From: Acidobacteria bacterium UBA7540
GTDB taxonomy: Bacteria > Acidobacteriota > Terriglobia > UBA7540
Length of the DNA stretch: 13,468 nt
Direction: 5' to 3'
NCBI GenBank assembly: GCA_002478145.1
Contig: DLMI01000232.1
Location: 1-13,468 of the forward strand
Below the pieces are notes generated by a model, which had not been told where the DNA came from, ran no database searches, and worked only from the letters and a program-made list of their open reading frames with translations. Position numbers and translations under genes: made by a program. Positions within the stretch are counted from its first letter, which is position 1. Every line of letters begins with the position of its first letter. This document shows positions 1 to 6,652 of the stretch, one piece after another.

Positions 1-159
1 GGAATCCGCAGGTTGTCCTTGGCAGAAGATGTTGCGGTTCGCGCCGTATTCAACGTTGGTTTTCCCGCCGGTCAATCCAGCGAGGAAGGCTTCCCAATCG
101 ACCACCGGCTTGCTAATATTTGCCGTAACAGCCTGAGACTGGTTTTTCGTCAGGGCCAT
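1..159 (-). CDS. Crp/Fnr-family transcriptional regulator, N-terminal part (cut by window edge)
   Basis: The minus strand from ATG 159-157 stays open for 53 codons to the left edge. A strong AGGAGG ribosome site lies at 165-170, five bases before the ATG. After a short variable leader the peptide reads VDWEAFLAGLTGGKTNVEYG and then NRNIFCQGQPADS. This matches the start of the cyclic-nucleotide-binding (cNMP) domain of Crp/Fnr regulators common in Acidobacteria, where the pattern is roughly F-L-x-x-x-G-x-G-K-T followed by F-x-Q-G-x-x-A-D. Such proteins sense a small ligand or redox signal through the N-terminal beta-barrel and bind DNA through a C-terminal winged helix, which lies outside this window. 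It is divergent from the two-component genes to its right. The ligand and regulon cannot be read from this fragment. Family assignment is by remembered pattern, not by alignment. Confidence 0.8.
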   Translation of the reverse strand, partial: MALTKNQSQAVTANISKPVVDWEAFLAGLTGGKTNVEYGANRNIFCQGQPADS

Positions 160-701
160 AGCAACCTCCTTCTGCTTGCTGAAAGCAAGCCCGCGGTATC
201 AAAAGCAATTGGTTTGTGGCGACGATTCTGACATCGCCTTGCGCGTTGGCCTCGCCCCAACACAGTTTCACGGTGCGAAAGGCCTGCTGGTTCGTTGTCT
301 TTCAAAAACCGACGACCAAGGTCTTTCCCGACATAGGACACTTCCCGTATCAGGAGATGATATCCTTTAAGACGAACAGACACAATTCTGCAGATTGAGT
401 ATTCGACAGTACGTTGAGCGCCTGGAGCTCTAGGCATATCTACAGAATCCACAGTAGAGACGAATGGCAGTGGATTGATGCACGCTGATGCTTGATAATT
501 GCTAATAAGTGTGTCAAGCTCGGCACCGCTGCGCGGCATTTGAGAATCCTTCACACTCGGTTTCTTATAGAGTCCAAGTATGCTATTTTGGCTGTATGGT
601 GTGTTCTAGGCGCCACCAATCCCGTATGAACTGGGGGATGGCCAGTGGAACATTCCCAAGCCCCGTGTTCTGCTGGAGAAGGTTTGTTTCGGCGACAGGA
701 C
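160..701. other. Non-coding intergenic stretch
   Basis: About 540 bases separate the Crp/Fnr start from the response-regulator relic. Open frames exist on both strands (for example minus-strand 150-554), but they lack good ribosome sites, resemble no protein I know, and one overlaps the start of the Crp/Fnr gene. The stretch should hold the promoters for both divergent directions, but I found no convincing -35/-10 pair. The only clear structure is the small hairpin at 174-190. In one frame near 665-685 a short PKPRVLLE-like string resembles the first strand of a receiver domain. It could be the eroded 5' end of the relic at 702-824, but this is weak. Confidence 0.5.
174..190 (-). promoter_or_regulatory. 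Hairpin in the leader of the Crp/Fnr gene
   Basis: GCTTGCT and AGCAAGC form a perfect 7-bp stem around a 3-base loop. On the minus-strand transcript it ends four bases before the AGGAGG site of the Crp/Fnr gene. It could influence ribosome access or mRNA stability, but no regulator or ligand can be inferred from it. Confidence 0.35.
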
Positions 702-824
702 AGCCTCTATGCCAATTGTTACGTGACGAAGCCGGTCGACCTGGAATAGTTTGTCCAGGTTGTGAAGTCGATTGAAGATTTTGGGTTGACGATCGTGAAA
801 CTTCCGCAAGGAAAAACGCCATGA
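702..824 (+). pseudogene. Remnant of a CheY/Rcp-like response regulator (C-terminal end)
   Basis: The frame reads SLYANCYVTKPVDLE, an amber TAG at 747-749, then FVQVVKSIEDFGLTIVKLP before a TGA at 822-824. This closely resembles the end of small single-domain response regulators, whose usual text is about LHANCYVTKPVDLEQF followed by VKSIEDFWLTIVKLP. The conserved receiver lysine is in the TKP motif. The amber codon sits where Gln is usual, so one C-to-T change (CAG to TAG) explains it; a Gly replaces the usual Trp in EDFW. I cannot find the phosphoacceptor half of the domain upstream, so the 5' part seems deleted or scrambled. The terminal TGA overlaps the ATG of the kinase gene (ATGA), as expected for an ancestral regulator-kinase operon with coupled translation. 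The left boundary is approximate. Confidence 0.72.
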
Positions 825-2638
825 CATCCGAGCCGATTAAGGTCTTGTTGGTGGAGGATAATCCGGGAAATATCCGCCTAATCCGGGATATGTTGAAGGA
901 AGCGAAGCCCGCCTTAGCTGCCCTGGAGGATGCCCCAAGCTTGCTGACGGCTGTCGAGCGGCTGGCGAAGGGCGGAATCGACGCGGTGTTATTGGATCTG
1001 GGGCTCCCTGACAGCCAGGGCATTAGCACTTTTGTGGAGTTACACCATCATTTCCCCCGCACTCCCATCGTAGTGCTAACGGGTGTTACCGATGAAAAGC
1101 TGGGCCTCCAAGCAGTCCGGGAAGGGGCGCAAGATTACCTCGTCATAGGAAAGGTGAATGGCGAGTGGATTTGCCGCGCCGTCCTCTATGCGGTTGAGCG
1201 GATGCAAGCGAAGGAAGCGCTGCAGAGAAGCGAGGAGCAGTATCGCCTGCTCTTTGAAAAAAACCTTGCCGGGGTATACCGCACTGCCCTGGACCGCCGC
1301 ATCACGGACTGTAATGAAGCTTTCGTCAAGGTTTTCGGATTTGCCTCTCGTGAGGAGCTCTTAGCTCATCCAGTGCAGGAATTTTACTTTGATCCCCGCG
1401 AGCCGGAGGCAATCACCGCCCGCATAAGGGCGGAAAAGACCCTCTCCAATTTGGAATTGCGCCTTAAGCGAAAAGATGGCAGCCCGGTCTGGGTTCTGGT
1501 TAACGAGAATCTGATCGAAGGGGAGGCAGGCAGCCAACCGTTCATCTTAGGGACCATCATTGATATTACCCGGCGCAAGGAGGCTGAGGAGGCGCTACGG
1601 CAAAGTGAAAGCCACTTGCGTGCCATCGTTGAAGCCGAGCCGGAATGTGTCGCGAGAGTCGCGTGCAACGGCGACCTCCTTCAAATGAACCCGGCGGGTT
1701 TGACCATGATCGAGGCTGGGAGCTTTGCCGAAGTTAATGGAAAGTCAGTCCTCCCCTTGATTGCTCCCGAGCACCGGGCGGCGTTCAAAGCTCTCTTGCA
1801 GGGAGTTTGCAGCGGCAAAAGAGCCAATTTAGAATTCGAGATTGTCGGGCTCAAAGGCACGCGGAGGTGGGCGGAGTCTTATGCGGTCCCAATTGCTGAT
1901 GGGACGGGATCAAGCTGTGTGTTGGCCGTCATGCGAGACCTCACCGAACGCAAGCAAGGTGAAAAGGCTCTCCGCGGGCTTTCCACACGTCTGCTGCAGT
2001 TGCAGGACGAGGAGCGGCGGCGCATTGCCCGGGAACTCCACGACGCCATAGGCCAGAACCTCGTCGGTTTGGTGACGAACCTCACCCTGGCGCACAGGTC
2101 GGCTGGCAGGCTTAATCCGAAAGCGCGCCAAGCTCTGTCTGGAAGTCTTGAGGTGGCAGAGCAGTCCTTGAACGAGATGCGTACCCTCTCCTACTTGTTA
2201 CACCCGCCACTGCTGGATGAAGATGGCTTGGCTTCAGCCCTAGCTTGGTACGTTAAGGGGTTCACCGAGCGAAGCGGAATCAAGGTCGATCTCAAAGTTT
2301 CTCCCAATTTTGGCCGGCTGCCCCAGGAAGTAGAGACGACCCTTTTTCGCGTAGTGCAGGAGGGCCTTACGAACGTCCACCGTCACTCCAAAAGTGTGAC
2401 AGCCAGCATACGGCTTTCGCGGCGCGCGACTGAGGTGAAGTTAGAAATAACGGACAAAGGCCAGGGGATGCCCGAGAAGGCCCTCCACTCGGGCAATCAG
2501 AAAAGCGGACAGCTTGGAGTGGGCATTATGGGCATGAGCGAACGAGCCAGACAACTCGGGGGTCGGCTGGAAATCGATTCAAGCCGCCGAGGCACGACCA
2601 TCCGAGTGGTGATCCCGACTCCCGAGGTCGTTAAGTGA
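821..2638 (+). CDS. Hybrid sensor histidine kinase, REC-PAS-PAS-HisKA_3-HATPase
   Basis: This 605-aa cytoplasmic kinase has no membrane segment or signal peptide. Domains in order: receiver, about 5-125 (LLVEDN with D13, phosphoacceptor D59 in LLDLGLPD, T87); PAS 1, about 139-255; PAS 2, about 263-378; HisKA_3 dimerisation domain with phospho-accepting H407 in IARELHDAIGQNL; HATPase_c, about 505-602, with N box near N518, DKGQG at 545-549 and a glycine-rich LGVGIMGMSERA motif near 566. HisKA_3 is typical of NarL-type kinases, which phosphorylate LuxR-type regulators, and such a gene follows immediately with a 4-base overlap. The kinase should autophosphorylate on H407 and pass phosphate to D56 of that partner. 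The PAS domains show no obvious cofactor motif, so the signal is unknown. In the receiver domain the usual lysine after the fifth strand (DYLVKG) is replaced by Ile109 (DYLVIGK). AAGGA at 808-812 supports the ATG at 821. Confidence 0.93.
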   Translation: MTSEPIKVLLVEDNPGNIRLIRDMLKEAKPALAALEDAPSLLTAVERLAKGGIDAVLLDLGLPDSQGISTFVELHHHFPRTPIVVLTGVTDEKLGLQAVREGAQDYLVIGKVNGEWICRAVLYAVERMQAKEALQRSEEQYRLLFEKNLAGVYRTALDRRITDCNEAFVKVFGFASREELLAHPVQEFYFDPREPEAITARIRAEKTLSNLELRLKRKDGSPVWVLVNENLIEGEAGSQPFILGTIIDITRRKEAEEALRQSESHLRAIVEAEPECVARVACNGDLLQMNPAGLTMIEAGSFAEVNGKSVLPLIAPEHRAAFKALLQGVCSGKRANLEFEIVGLKGTRRWAESYAVPIADGTGSSCVLAVMRDLTERKQGEKALRGLSTRLLQLQDEERRRIARELHDAIGQNLVGLVTNLTLAHRSAGRLNPKARQALSGSLEVAEQSLNEMRTLSYLLHPPLLDEDGLASALAWYVKGFTERSGIKVDLKVSPNFGRLPQEVETTLFRVVQEGLTNVHRHSKSVTASIRLSRRATEVKLEITDKGQGMPEKALHSGNQKSGQLGVGIMGMSERARQLGGRLEIDSSRRGTTIRVVIPTPEVVK

Positions 2639-3291
2639 AAACGCTTCGTATCCTGGTGGCGGATGATCACGAGGTCGTGCGGAAGGGTATGCGAGCCCTT
2701 CTGGAAGTCCGTCCCGAATGGGAAGTTTGTGCGGAGGCGGCCAACGGCCGGGAGGCTCTTGAACTGGCAAAACAGACGAAGCCCGACGTTGTGGTGATGG
2801 ATATCAGCATGCCGGAATTGAATGGCTTGGAAGCCACGCGGCAGATCCTGAGAGCCCTCCCCAGAACCGAGGTGCTTATCCTGACGCTTCATGAGTCCGA
2901 ACAGTTAATACGTAGAGTGGTCGAATCAGGCGCTCGTGCCTACGTCCTGAAGTCCGACGCAGGACGAAACTTGGTGGAGGGCGTGGCGGCGCTTAGCCGG
3001 CACAAAGGTTTTTTCTCATCCAAGGTAGCCACGGTCGTAGTGGAGAGTTACCTGAATGGGGGTAAGACAACCGGCAGAAGGAACCGCTCTCGTGACCTTC
3101 TCACCCCTCGCGAGCGAGAAGTTGTCCAGCTTCTGGCAGAGGGGAAGAGTAACAAAGAGATCGCGGCCACCTTGGGGGTCAGCGTTCACACGGTAGAAAC
3201 CCACCGAAGCAACATCATGCACAAGCTCGATACCCATTCCTTGAGCGGCCTGATTCGCTACGCCCTTCGCAACAAGATTGTGCGGTTTTAG
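2635..3291 (+). CDS. NarL/FixJ-type response regulator with LuxR helix-turn-helix
   Basis: This 218-aa regulator starts with GTG at 2635 inside the kinase stop region (GTGA overlap). GAGGT at 2624-2628 is its ribosome site, so translation is probably coupled to the kinase. The receiver domain covers about 4-120 and keeps the full active site: D10 and D11, phosphoacceptor D56 in VVVMDISMP, T84 and K106. The C-terminal LuxR-type DNA-binding domain covers about 150-213, with LTPREREVVQLLAEGKSNKE and a recognition helix around VSVHTVETHRSNIMHKL. It should bind DNA as a dimer once phosphorylated by the adjacent kinase. Targets are unknown; the small membrane-protein gene and envelope genes just downstream are candidates by position only. 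Length and architecture are normal for the family. Confidence 0.95.
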   Translation: MKTLRILVADDHEVVRKGMRALLEVRPEWEVCAEAANGREALELAKQTKPDVVVMDISMPELNGLEATRQILRALPRTEVLILTLHESEQLIRRVVESGARAYVLKSDAGRNLVEGVAALSRHKGFFSSKVATVVVESYLNGGKTTGRRNRSRDLLTPREREVVQLLAEGKSNKEIAATLGVSVHTVETHRSNIMHKLDTHSLSGLIRYALRNKIVRF

Positions 3292-3634
3292 GGCGTTCCG
3301 AATCCAACAATGGCAGATGCCAAGCTGAAGCTGCTTCGAGTCAGAAACCCGGATTCCACCCCGCGCGCGGTGCCTGCGCAACGGGTGAGTAGCCCAAAAG
3401 CACCCCTCTCTCAGCTATGCAAAGATTGCACGCGTGCCTGTGCCCATGTCCACGCCTTCGTAATTTCCGCCGACCCCACCCTGTAGTTACCCGTCATTAA
3501 CCGGGATGAGCAATTTTGACCAGACGTGTGAGCAGTATGGGACTGACACGCGAATGACCCCAAGCTATAAAGGATGTGCCCGAGTTGACAGCCAGGTGCT
3601 GCTGAGAGGCGGTTGCCAACGGGGAAGGAGCAAC
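3292..3634. other. Intergenic stretch with promoter for the mini membrane protein
   Basis: About 340 bases between the response regulator and the next gene. I see no coding sequence with a plausible ribosome site; the open frame from 3506 is only an upstream extension of the gene starting at 3635. No strong intrinsic terminator follows the regulator stop. A good promoter lies at 3543-3571. Nothing else is recognisable. Confidence 0.5.
3543..3571 (+). promoter_or_regulatory. Sigma-70-type promoter upstream of the lmo0937-like gene
   Basis: CTGACA (3543-3548) and TATAAA (3566-3571) are separated by 17 bases, each five of six to consensus. Transcription would start near 3578, giving a leader of about 57 bases before the ATG at 3635. 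Identified by eye only. Confidence 0.55.
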
Positions 3635-3784
3635 ATGCTTTGGACAGTTTTTGCGATTCTGGTAATCCTGTGGTTGCTAGGCTTTGGCTTTCACGTTGGC
3701 GGAGGCCTCATCCACATATTGCTCGTGGTTGCAGTGGTTTGGTTGGTGTGGAACCTGCTCGCCGGTCGCAGGTCTTTTTCGTGA
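3635..3784 (+). CDS. lmo0937-family (DUF5670-like) mini membrane protein
   Basis: This 49-aa protein reads MLWTVFAILVILWLLGFGFH, then a short glycine-rich turn, then IHILLVVAVVWLVWNLLAG and a basic tail (RR). Two hydrophobic helices joined by a GGG/IH turn are the signature of the lmo0937 family, widespread small membrane proteins of unknown mechanism, often found near envelope or stress genes. I chose ATG 3635 over the longer start at 3506 because GGAAGGAG (3623-3630) is correctly spaced before it and the extension does not resemble the family. A sigma-70-type promoter at 3543-3571 suggests it is transcribed separately from the two-component genes, though read-through is possible. Confidence 0.85.
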   Translation: MLWTVFAILVILWLLGFGFHVGGGLIHILLVVAVVWLVWNLLAGRRSFS

Positions 3785-3800
3785 GGCGGCCGAACAGGCC

Positions 3801-3824
3801 AAATCTTAGAGGTCGGCAAGATTT
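3801..3824 (+). terminator. Possible weak hairpin after the mini membrane protein
   Basis: AAATCTT and AAGATTT form a perfect 7-bp stem around a 10-base loop, 17 bases after the stop codon. The stem is AT-rich and no T-run follows, so it is at most a weak terminator or an RNA 3' end structure. Confidence 0.25.
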
Positions 3825-3928
3825 AGCCCTGCTGCTCCTCTTATTCAGGGCCTGCTGGCCGTCGCCGTAGCGTTGGTTAGGGTCATCCAAGGGCGAAGAC
3901 CCGTCGAATGATCGCGGAGGGTGCGCCT

Positions 3929-4771
3929 ATGCCGCAATACTGGCGGTCCAAGATTCGCGAAGCAGGACGGAGCTTTTCCTACCTGGCTGCGCGACAACAA
4001 ACCTCGTGGTTGCTTTTTCTCTATCTCGTCTTCGCAATGGCGACCGCATCGGCGCAGACCGGAAGCTCGGTCCCAACTGCGGAAACCATCGTCGCCAGCA
4101 TGGCGCAGGCCCGGGCTGAGAACCGGGCCCGCCTTCGTCCTTACATCGTCACCCGCGAATACAAGCTGTATGGTAAAGAAAGGCAGGCAACCAAGTCCGA
4201 AGTGGTTGCCGATGTGAGCTTCGTCCCCCCGGACTCCAAGGAGTACACCATTCAGCAGATTAACGGGAGCGGTCTGGGAAAAATGATTATTGGCCGCATG
4301 CTGGCAAAAGAAGCGGAAGTCACGAAGGATTACGGCGCCACCGACATCTCGCCGGACAATTACGATTTCCGCTTCATCCGCGAGGAAGAGGTAAGCGGCC
4401 AACGCTGTTACGTCCTCGAGTTGCTTCCCAGGCGCAAAGACAAGAATCTGCTGCGCGGGAACATCTGGGTCGATGCCAACACCTACTTGCTTCGTCGCAC
4501 CGAGGGCCAGCCGGCGAAGGCTCCCTCTTGGTGGGTCCGAGACGTGCGCATCGCACTGCGCTACGGCGATGTCGGCGGAATGTGGCTGCAGACGGCTTCG
4601 GAAGCCACCGCCCATGTCCGGATACTCGGCCCATGCACGGTGGTTTCGCGCGACGTGAAATATAAGATCACCGAACTCGTTGCCGACGCGTCTTCGGCCC
4701 AAACAAACTTCTTAGAGGCGACATCTGGCCGATCTCTTCGCCAGCGCGTGATTCCAAGGCCAGCGAAGTGA
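3929..4771 (+). CDS. Secreted outer-membrane lipoprotein-sorting-like protein (LolA-like fold)
   Basis: This 280-aa protein has a long N-terminal leader with a hydrophobic core (WLLFLYLVFAMATASA) and a likely signal-peptidase I site after about residue 42 (ASA|QT), so it should be exported to the periplasm. The mature part begins with a helical segment (ETIVASMAQARAENRARLRP) and continues with beta-rich sequence, including GQRCYVLELLPRRKDKNLLR, GNIWVDANTYLLRRTEG and MWLQTASEATAHVRILG. The pattern of a processed intermediate plus 'IWVD..TYLL.R.EG' matches the LolA/LolB-like proteins annotated as outer membrane lipoprotein-sorting proteins in Acidobacteria. Lipid or lipoprotein binding is inferred from that fold. 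The start at 3929 is preferred over 3908 because GGAGG (3916-3920) lies eight bases before it. The next gene starts 23 bases after its stop, so the two are probably cotranscribed. Confidence 0.75.
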   Translation: MPQYWRSKIREAGRSFSYLAARQQTSWLLFLYLVFAMATASAQTGSSVPTAETIVASMAQARAENRARLRPYIVTREYKLYGKERQATKSEVVADVSFVPPDSKEYTIQQINGSGLGKMIIGRMLAKEAEVTKDYGATDISPDNYDFRFIREEEVSGQRCYVLELLPRRKDKNLLRGNIWVDANTYLLRRTEGQPAKAPSWWVRDVRIALRYGDVGGMWLQTASEATAHVRILGPCTVVSRDVKYKITELVADASSAQTNFLEATSGRSLRQRVIPRPAK

Positions 4772-4794
4772 TTCGTTCGTGAGGGAGACTCAAC

Positions 4795-5235
4795 ATGGAA
4801 TTGGACAAGGCCCTTAAGTTTGCAGTGATTCTAGCCTGGGAAGACTTGATGAAAGTCAGCAGCCCATGTTCAGCACGGGTTGAATACCGATGTGAACCTG
4901 GAACTTCGTTGGATTACCTGAGCGTCTGGTCGGTTGGAGCCGGGGGTAAACAGGATCTGGTGTGCGACTACTGGACGTGGACTTCTCCGGCTCACCCAAG
5001 TGGGATACGTTTCAGCAATAAATTCCAGTCTGATCAGTTGGGTCAGGCCCTTGACTTCATCCTGATGAACCAGGGTCAGTTCACACGTCACGCCGATGCT
5101 TGCCGTGATGGGCTGGCTCTGATCTACCCGCCCACCAGAGATGAATGTACAGAAGCCGCCACTTGGATGAGCGGGGTCCGTGGCGCCCCTACTAACATCA
5201 GCCGCCCTGGGGATGAAAGGGTCGCAACTCTCTAG
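4795..5235 (+). CDS. Hypothetical protein, 146 aa
   Basis: I do not recognise this protein. ATG 4795 is preceded by GAGGGAG, a good ribosome site, and the gene sits 23 bases after the LolA-like gene on the same strand. It has no signal peptide or membrane helix and should be soluble. The N-terminal half has alternating hydrophobic strands (ARVEYRCEP, LDYLSVWSV) and a Trp-rich stretch (DYWTWTSPAH). It is followed by FSNKFQSDQLGQALDFILMN, likely a helix. Four cysteines are scattered without a metal-site pattern. The tail after about residue 125 is Gly/Pro/Arg-rich and looks disordered. A minus-strand frame of similar length overlaps it, but that frame has poorer start context and low-complexity composition. 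Confidence 0.6.
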   Translation: MELDKALKFAVILAWEDLMKVSSPCSARVEYRCEPGTSLDYLSVWSVGAGGKQDLVCDYWTWTSPAHPSGIRFSNKFQSDQLGQALDFILMNQGQFTRHADACRDGLALIYPPTRDECTEAATWMSGVRGAPTNISRPGDERVATL

Positions 5236-5256
5236 GGCGTGGTTAACGGATGGCGG

Positions 5257-5282
5257 GCCGGTAAGTGAGTCACTGTACCGGC
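5257..5282 (+). terminator. Hairpin between the 146-aa gene and the first permease
   Basis: GCCGGTA (5257-5263) and TACCGGC (5276-5282) form a perfect 7-bp stem, with a further short AGT/ACT pairing inside. It stands 21 bases after the stop of the 146-aa gene and 23 bases before the permease start. No T-run follows, so it may be an mRNA-processing or attenuation structure instead of a full terminator. Confidence 0.4.
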
Positions 5283-5305
5283 TCTGAAGACCATAGGAGC
5301 TCTTC

Positions 5306-6511
5306 TTGAACTCTCCAACACTCCTGACCCCTGGCGTCGATCCTGCGCAACAGTGGCTGAAACAAATTGCGCTGTTCTTGGGCCTCATCCTGGGGACTAT
5401 CGTTCTGGCGTTTTGTTTCTTTGCCAGTTCGTTGTGTATCACCATTGTCCTGGCGACATTTCTTGCCATCGTGGTCGACCCTCTGGTTGTGCGAGTGGCG
5501 AAGATCGGCCTGGGACGGGTTCTGGCCTCAGGATTAGTTGTGGTGTGTTTCATGCTTCTCGCGGGGATTTTGACCTATGTCCTCTATAACAGGGCATCTG
5601 CTTTTGCAGACGAGTTTCCCAGCTACGCTTACCGAATTCAACGGGCCATGGCTCCCCTCGTCAGCAAATTCGAGCGTTTTGAGAAAAACGCCCAGTCCAT
5701 AACTCCACTAGTGGAAGGCCCGAAGCACGGGACCGAGGTGACGGTTAAACCAGCGCCGATGAACTGGCCGGGTTTTCTGGTTCGAGGCGTCGGATCGATA
5801 TCCGGTGTCCTGATCATGGCCGGGGTGCTTCCCTTCCTGGTGTTTTTCATGTTGGCCGGAAAAGATCGGATGTCTGTTCGCCTCACCAACATGTTCCAAG
5901 ACAAAATGGACGTCCCGAAGTTTGTCAGTAATCTTGGCAATATGATCCGCGGATTTGTGCTGGGGAACCTGATCGTCGGATCCATCATGGCCGCAGGTAC
6001 GTCGGTGGTATTCTTGGTTCTCGGAATGAAGGGAGCCGTGACGCTGGGGATCGTGAGTGCGTTTCTGAATCTGATTCCCTTTCTCGGCCTCCTGCTGGCC
6101 GCCGCAGTTCCCTTGGCGGCGGCTCTCCTCCAGTTCAACACCCTCGGTCCCTTCATCACCATTGCGATCACGATCCTTCTTTTTCATTTGGTCGCCGCGG
6201 ACTTCTTGATTCCCAAATTGGTCGGCTCTCGTCTTCTGCTCGGACCCGTGGCGGTGACCATCAGCATGCTGTTCTGGGGCTGGCTGTGGGGAATCATGGG
6301 ATTACTGTTGGCCGTTCCGCTCACGGCCTTCGTCAAGCTGGTTGCCGATTCGCGCCCTTCGCTCATCCATATCTCAAACCTCCTATCGGATGATCCTCGT
6401 CCCATTCCACGATTGGCACGCTTCGGTGAATACACGATACAGCGGGTGAGGCCTTATTTGAAGGGGAGGACCTCTCAAAAACTGAGCGGCGATCCACCGC
6501 CTTCGAGCTAA
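5306..6511 (+). CDS. AI-2E (PerM)-family transporter, first copy
   Basis: This 401-aa polytopic inner-membrane protein matches the AI-2E/PerM family (PF01594) in length and layout. It has two close N-terminal helices (about 20-60), a third near 70-95, a hydrophilic segment (about 96-155), a helix near 160-188, and a C-terminal bundle containing GNLIVGSIMAAG, then LNLIPFLGLLLAAAVPLAAA and WGIMGLLLAVPLTAFVKL. The NLIPFLG and LLAVPL motifs are family hallmarks. Members export small molecules or ions (TqsA with autoinducer-2, others proposed as Na+/H+ antiporters); the substrate here cannot be predicted. The start is TTG at 5306 with AGGAG at 5295-5299. The soluble segment includes an insertion around EGPKHGTEVTVKPAPMN, and the protein has a longer C-terminal tail than the second copy. 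Confidence 0.9.
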   Translation: MNSPTLLTPGVDPAQQWLKQIALFLGLILGTIVLAFCFFASSLCITIVLATFLAIVVDPLVVRVAKIGLGRVLASGLVVVCFMLLAGILTYVLYNRASAFADEFPSYAYRIQRAMAPLVSKFERFEKNAQSITPLVEGPKHGTEVTVKPAPMNWPGFLVRGVGSISGVLIMAGVLPFLVFFMLAGKDRMSVRLTNMFQDKMDVPKFVSNLGNMIRGFVLGNLIVGSIMAAGTSVVFLVLGMKGAVTLGIVSAFLNLIPFLGLLLAAAVPLAAALLQFNTLGPFITIAITILLFHLVAADFLIPKLVGSRLLLGPVAVTISMLFWGWLWGIMGLLLAVPLTAFVKLVADSRPSLIHISNLLSDDPRPIPRLARFGEYTIQRVRPYLKGRTSQKLSGDPPPSS

Positions 6512-6652
6512 ACAGTAGTGGACACCGACCCGCCTGAGATAAGGGGAAGGCCGTGCGGACAGGGAAGAAAACGGCAAATGCACCTGTTGGGTCCACGGGG
6601 GTAGAGCACAGCATGTCCGGAAGGTGGTCTGGGTAATTGAGGGGGCAGAATC

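Noticed and set aside
150..554. Minus-strand open frame of 134 codons
   Set aside because: It overlaps the well-supported Crp/Fnr start in another frame, has no good ribosome site and no recognisable protein features.
3845..4702. Long minus-strand open frame (285 codons)
   Set aside because: It is antisense to the LolA-like gene, which has a signal peptide, ribosome site and recognisable family motifs; the antisense frame has none.
4870..5553. Minus-strand open frame of 227 codons
   Set aside because: It is antisense to the 146-aa gene and to the start of the first AI-2E permease, with Thr/Arg/Pro-rich low-complexity composition typical of shadow frames.
6553..6636. Short GTG-start frame of 27 codons between the two permeases
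   Set aside because: A purine-rich patch precedes it, but the peptide has no recognisable feature and the length is within chance expectation.
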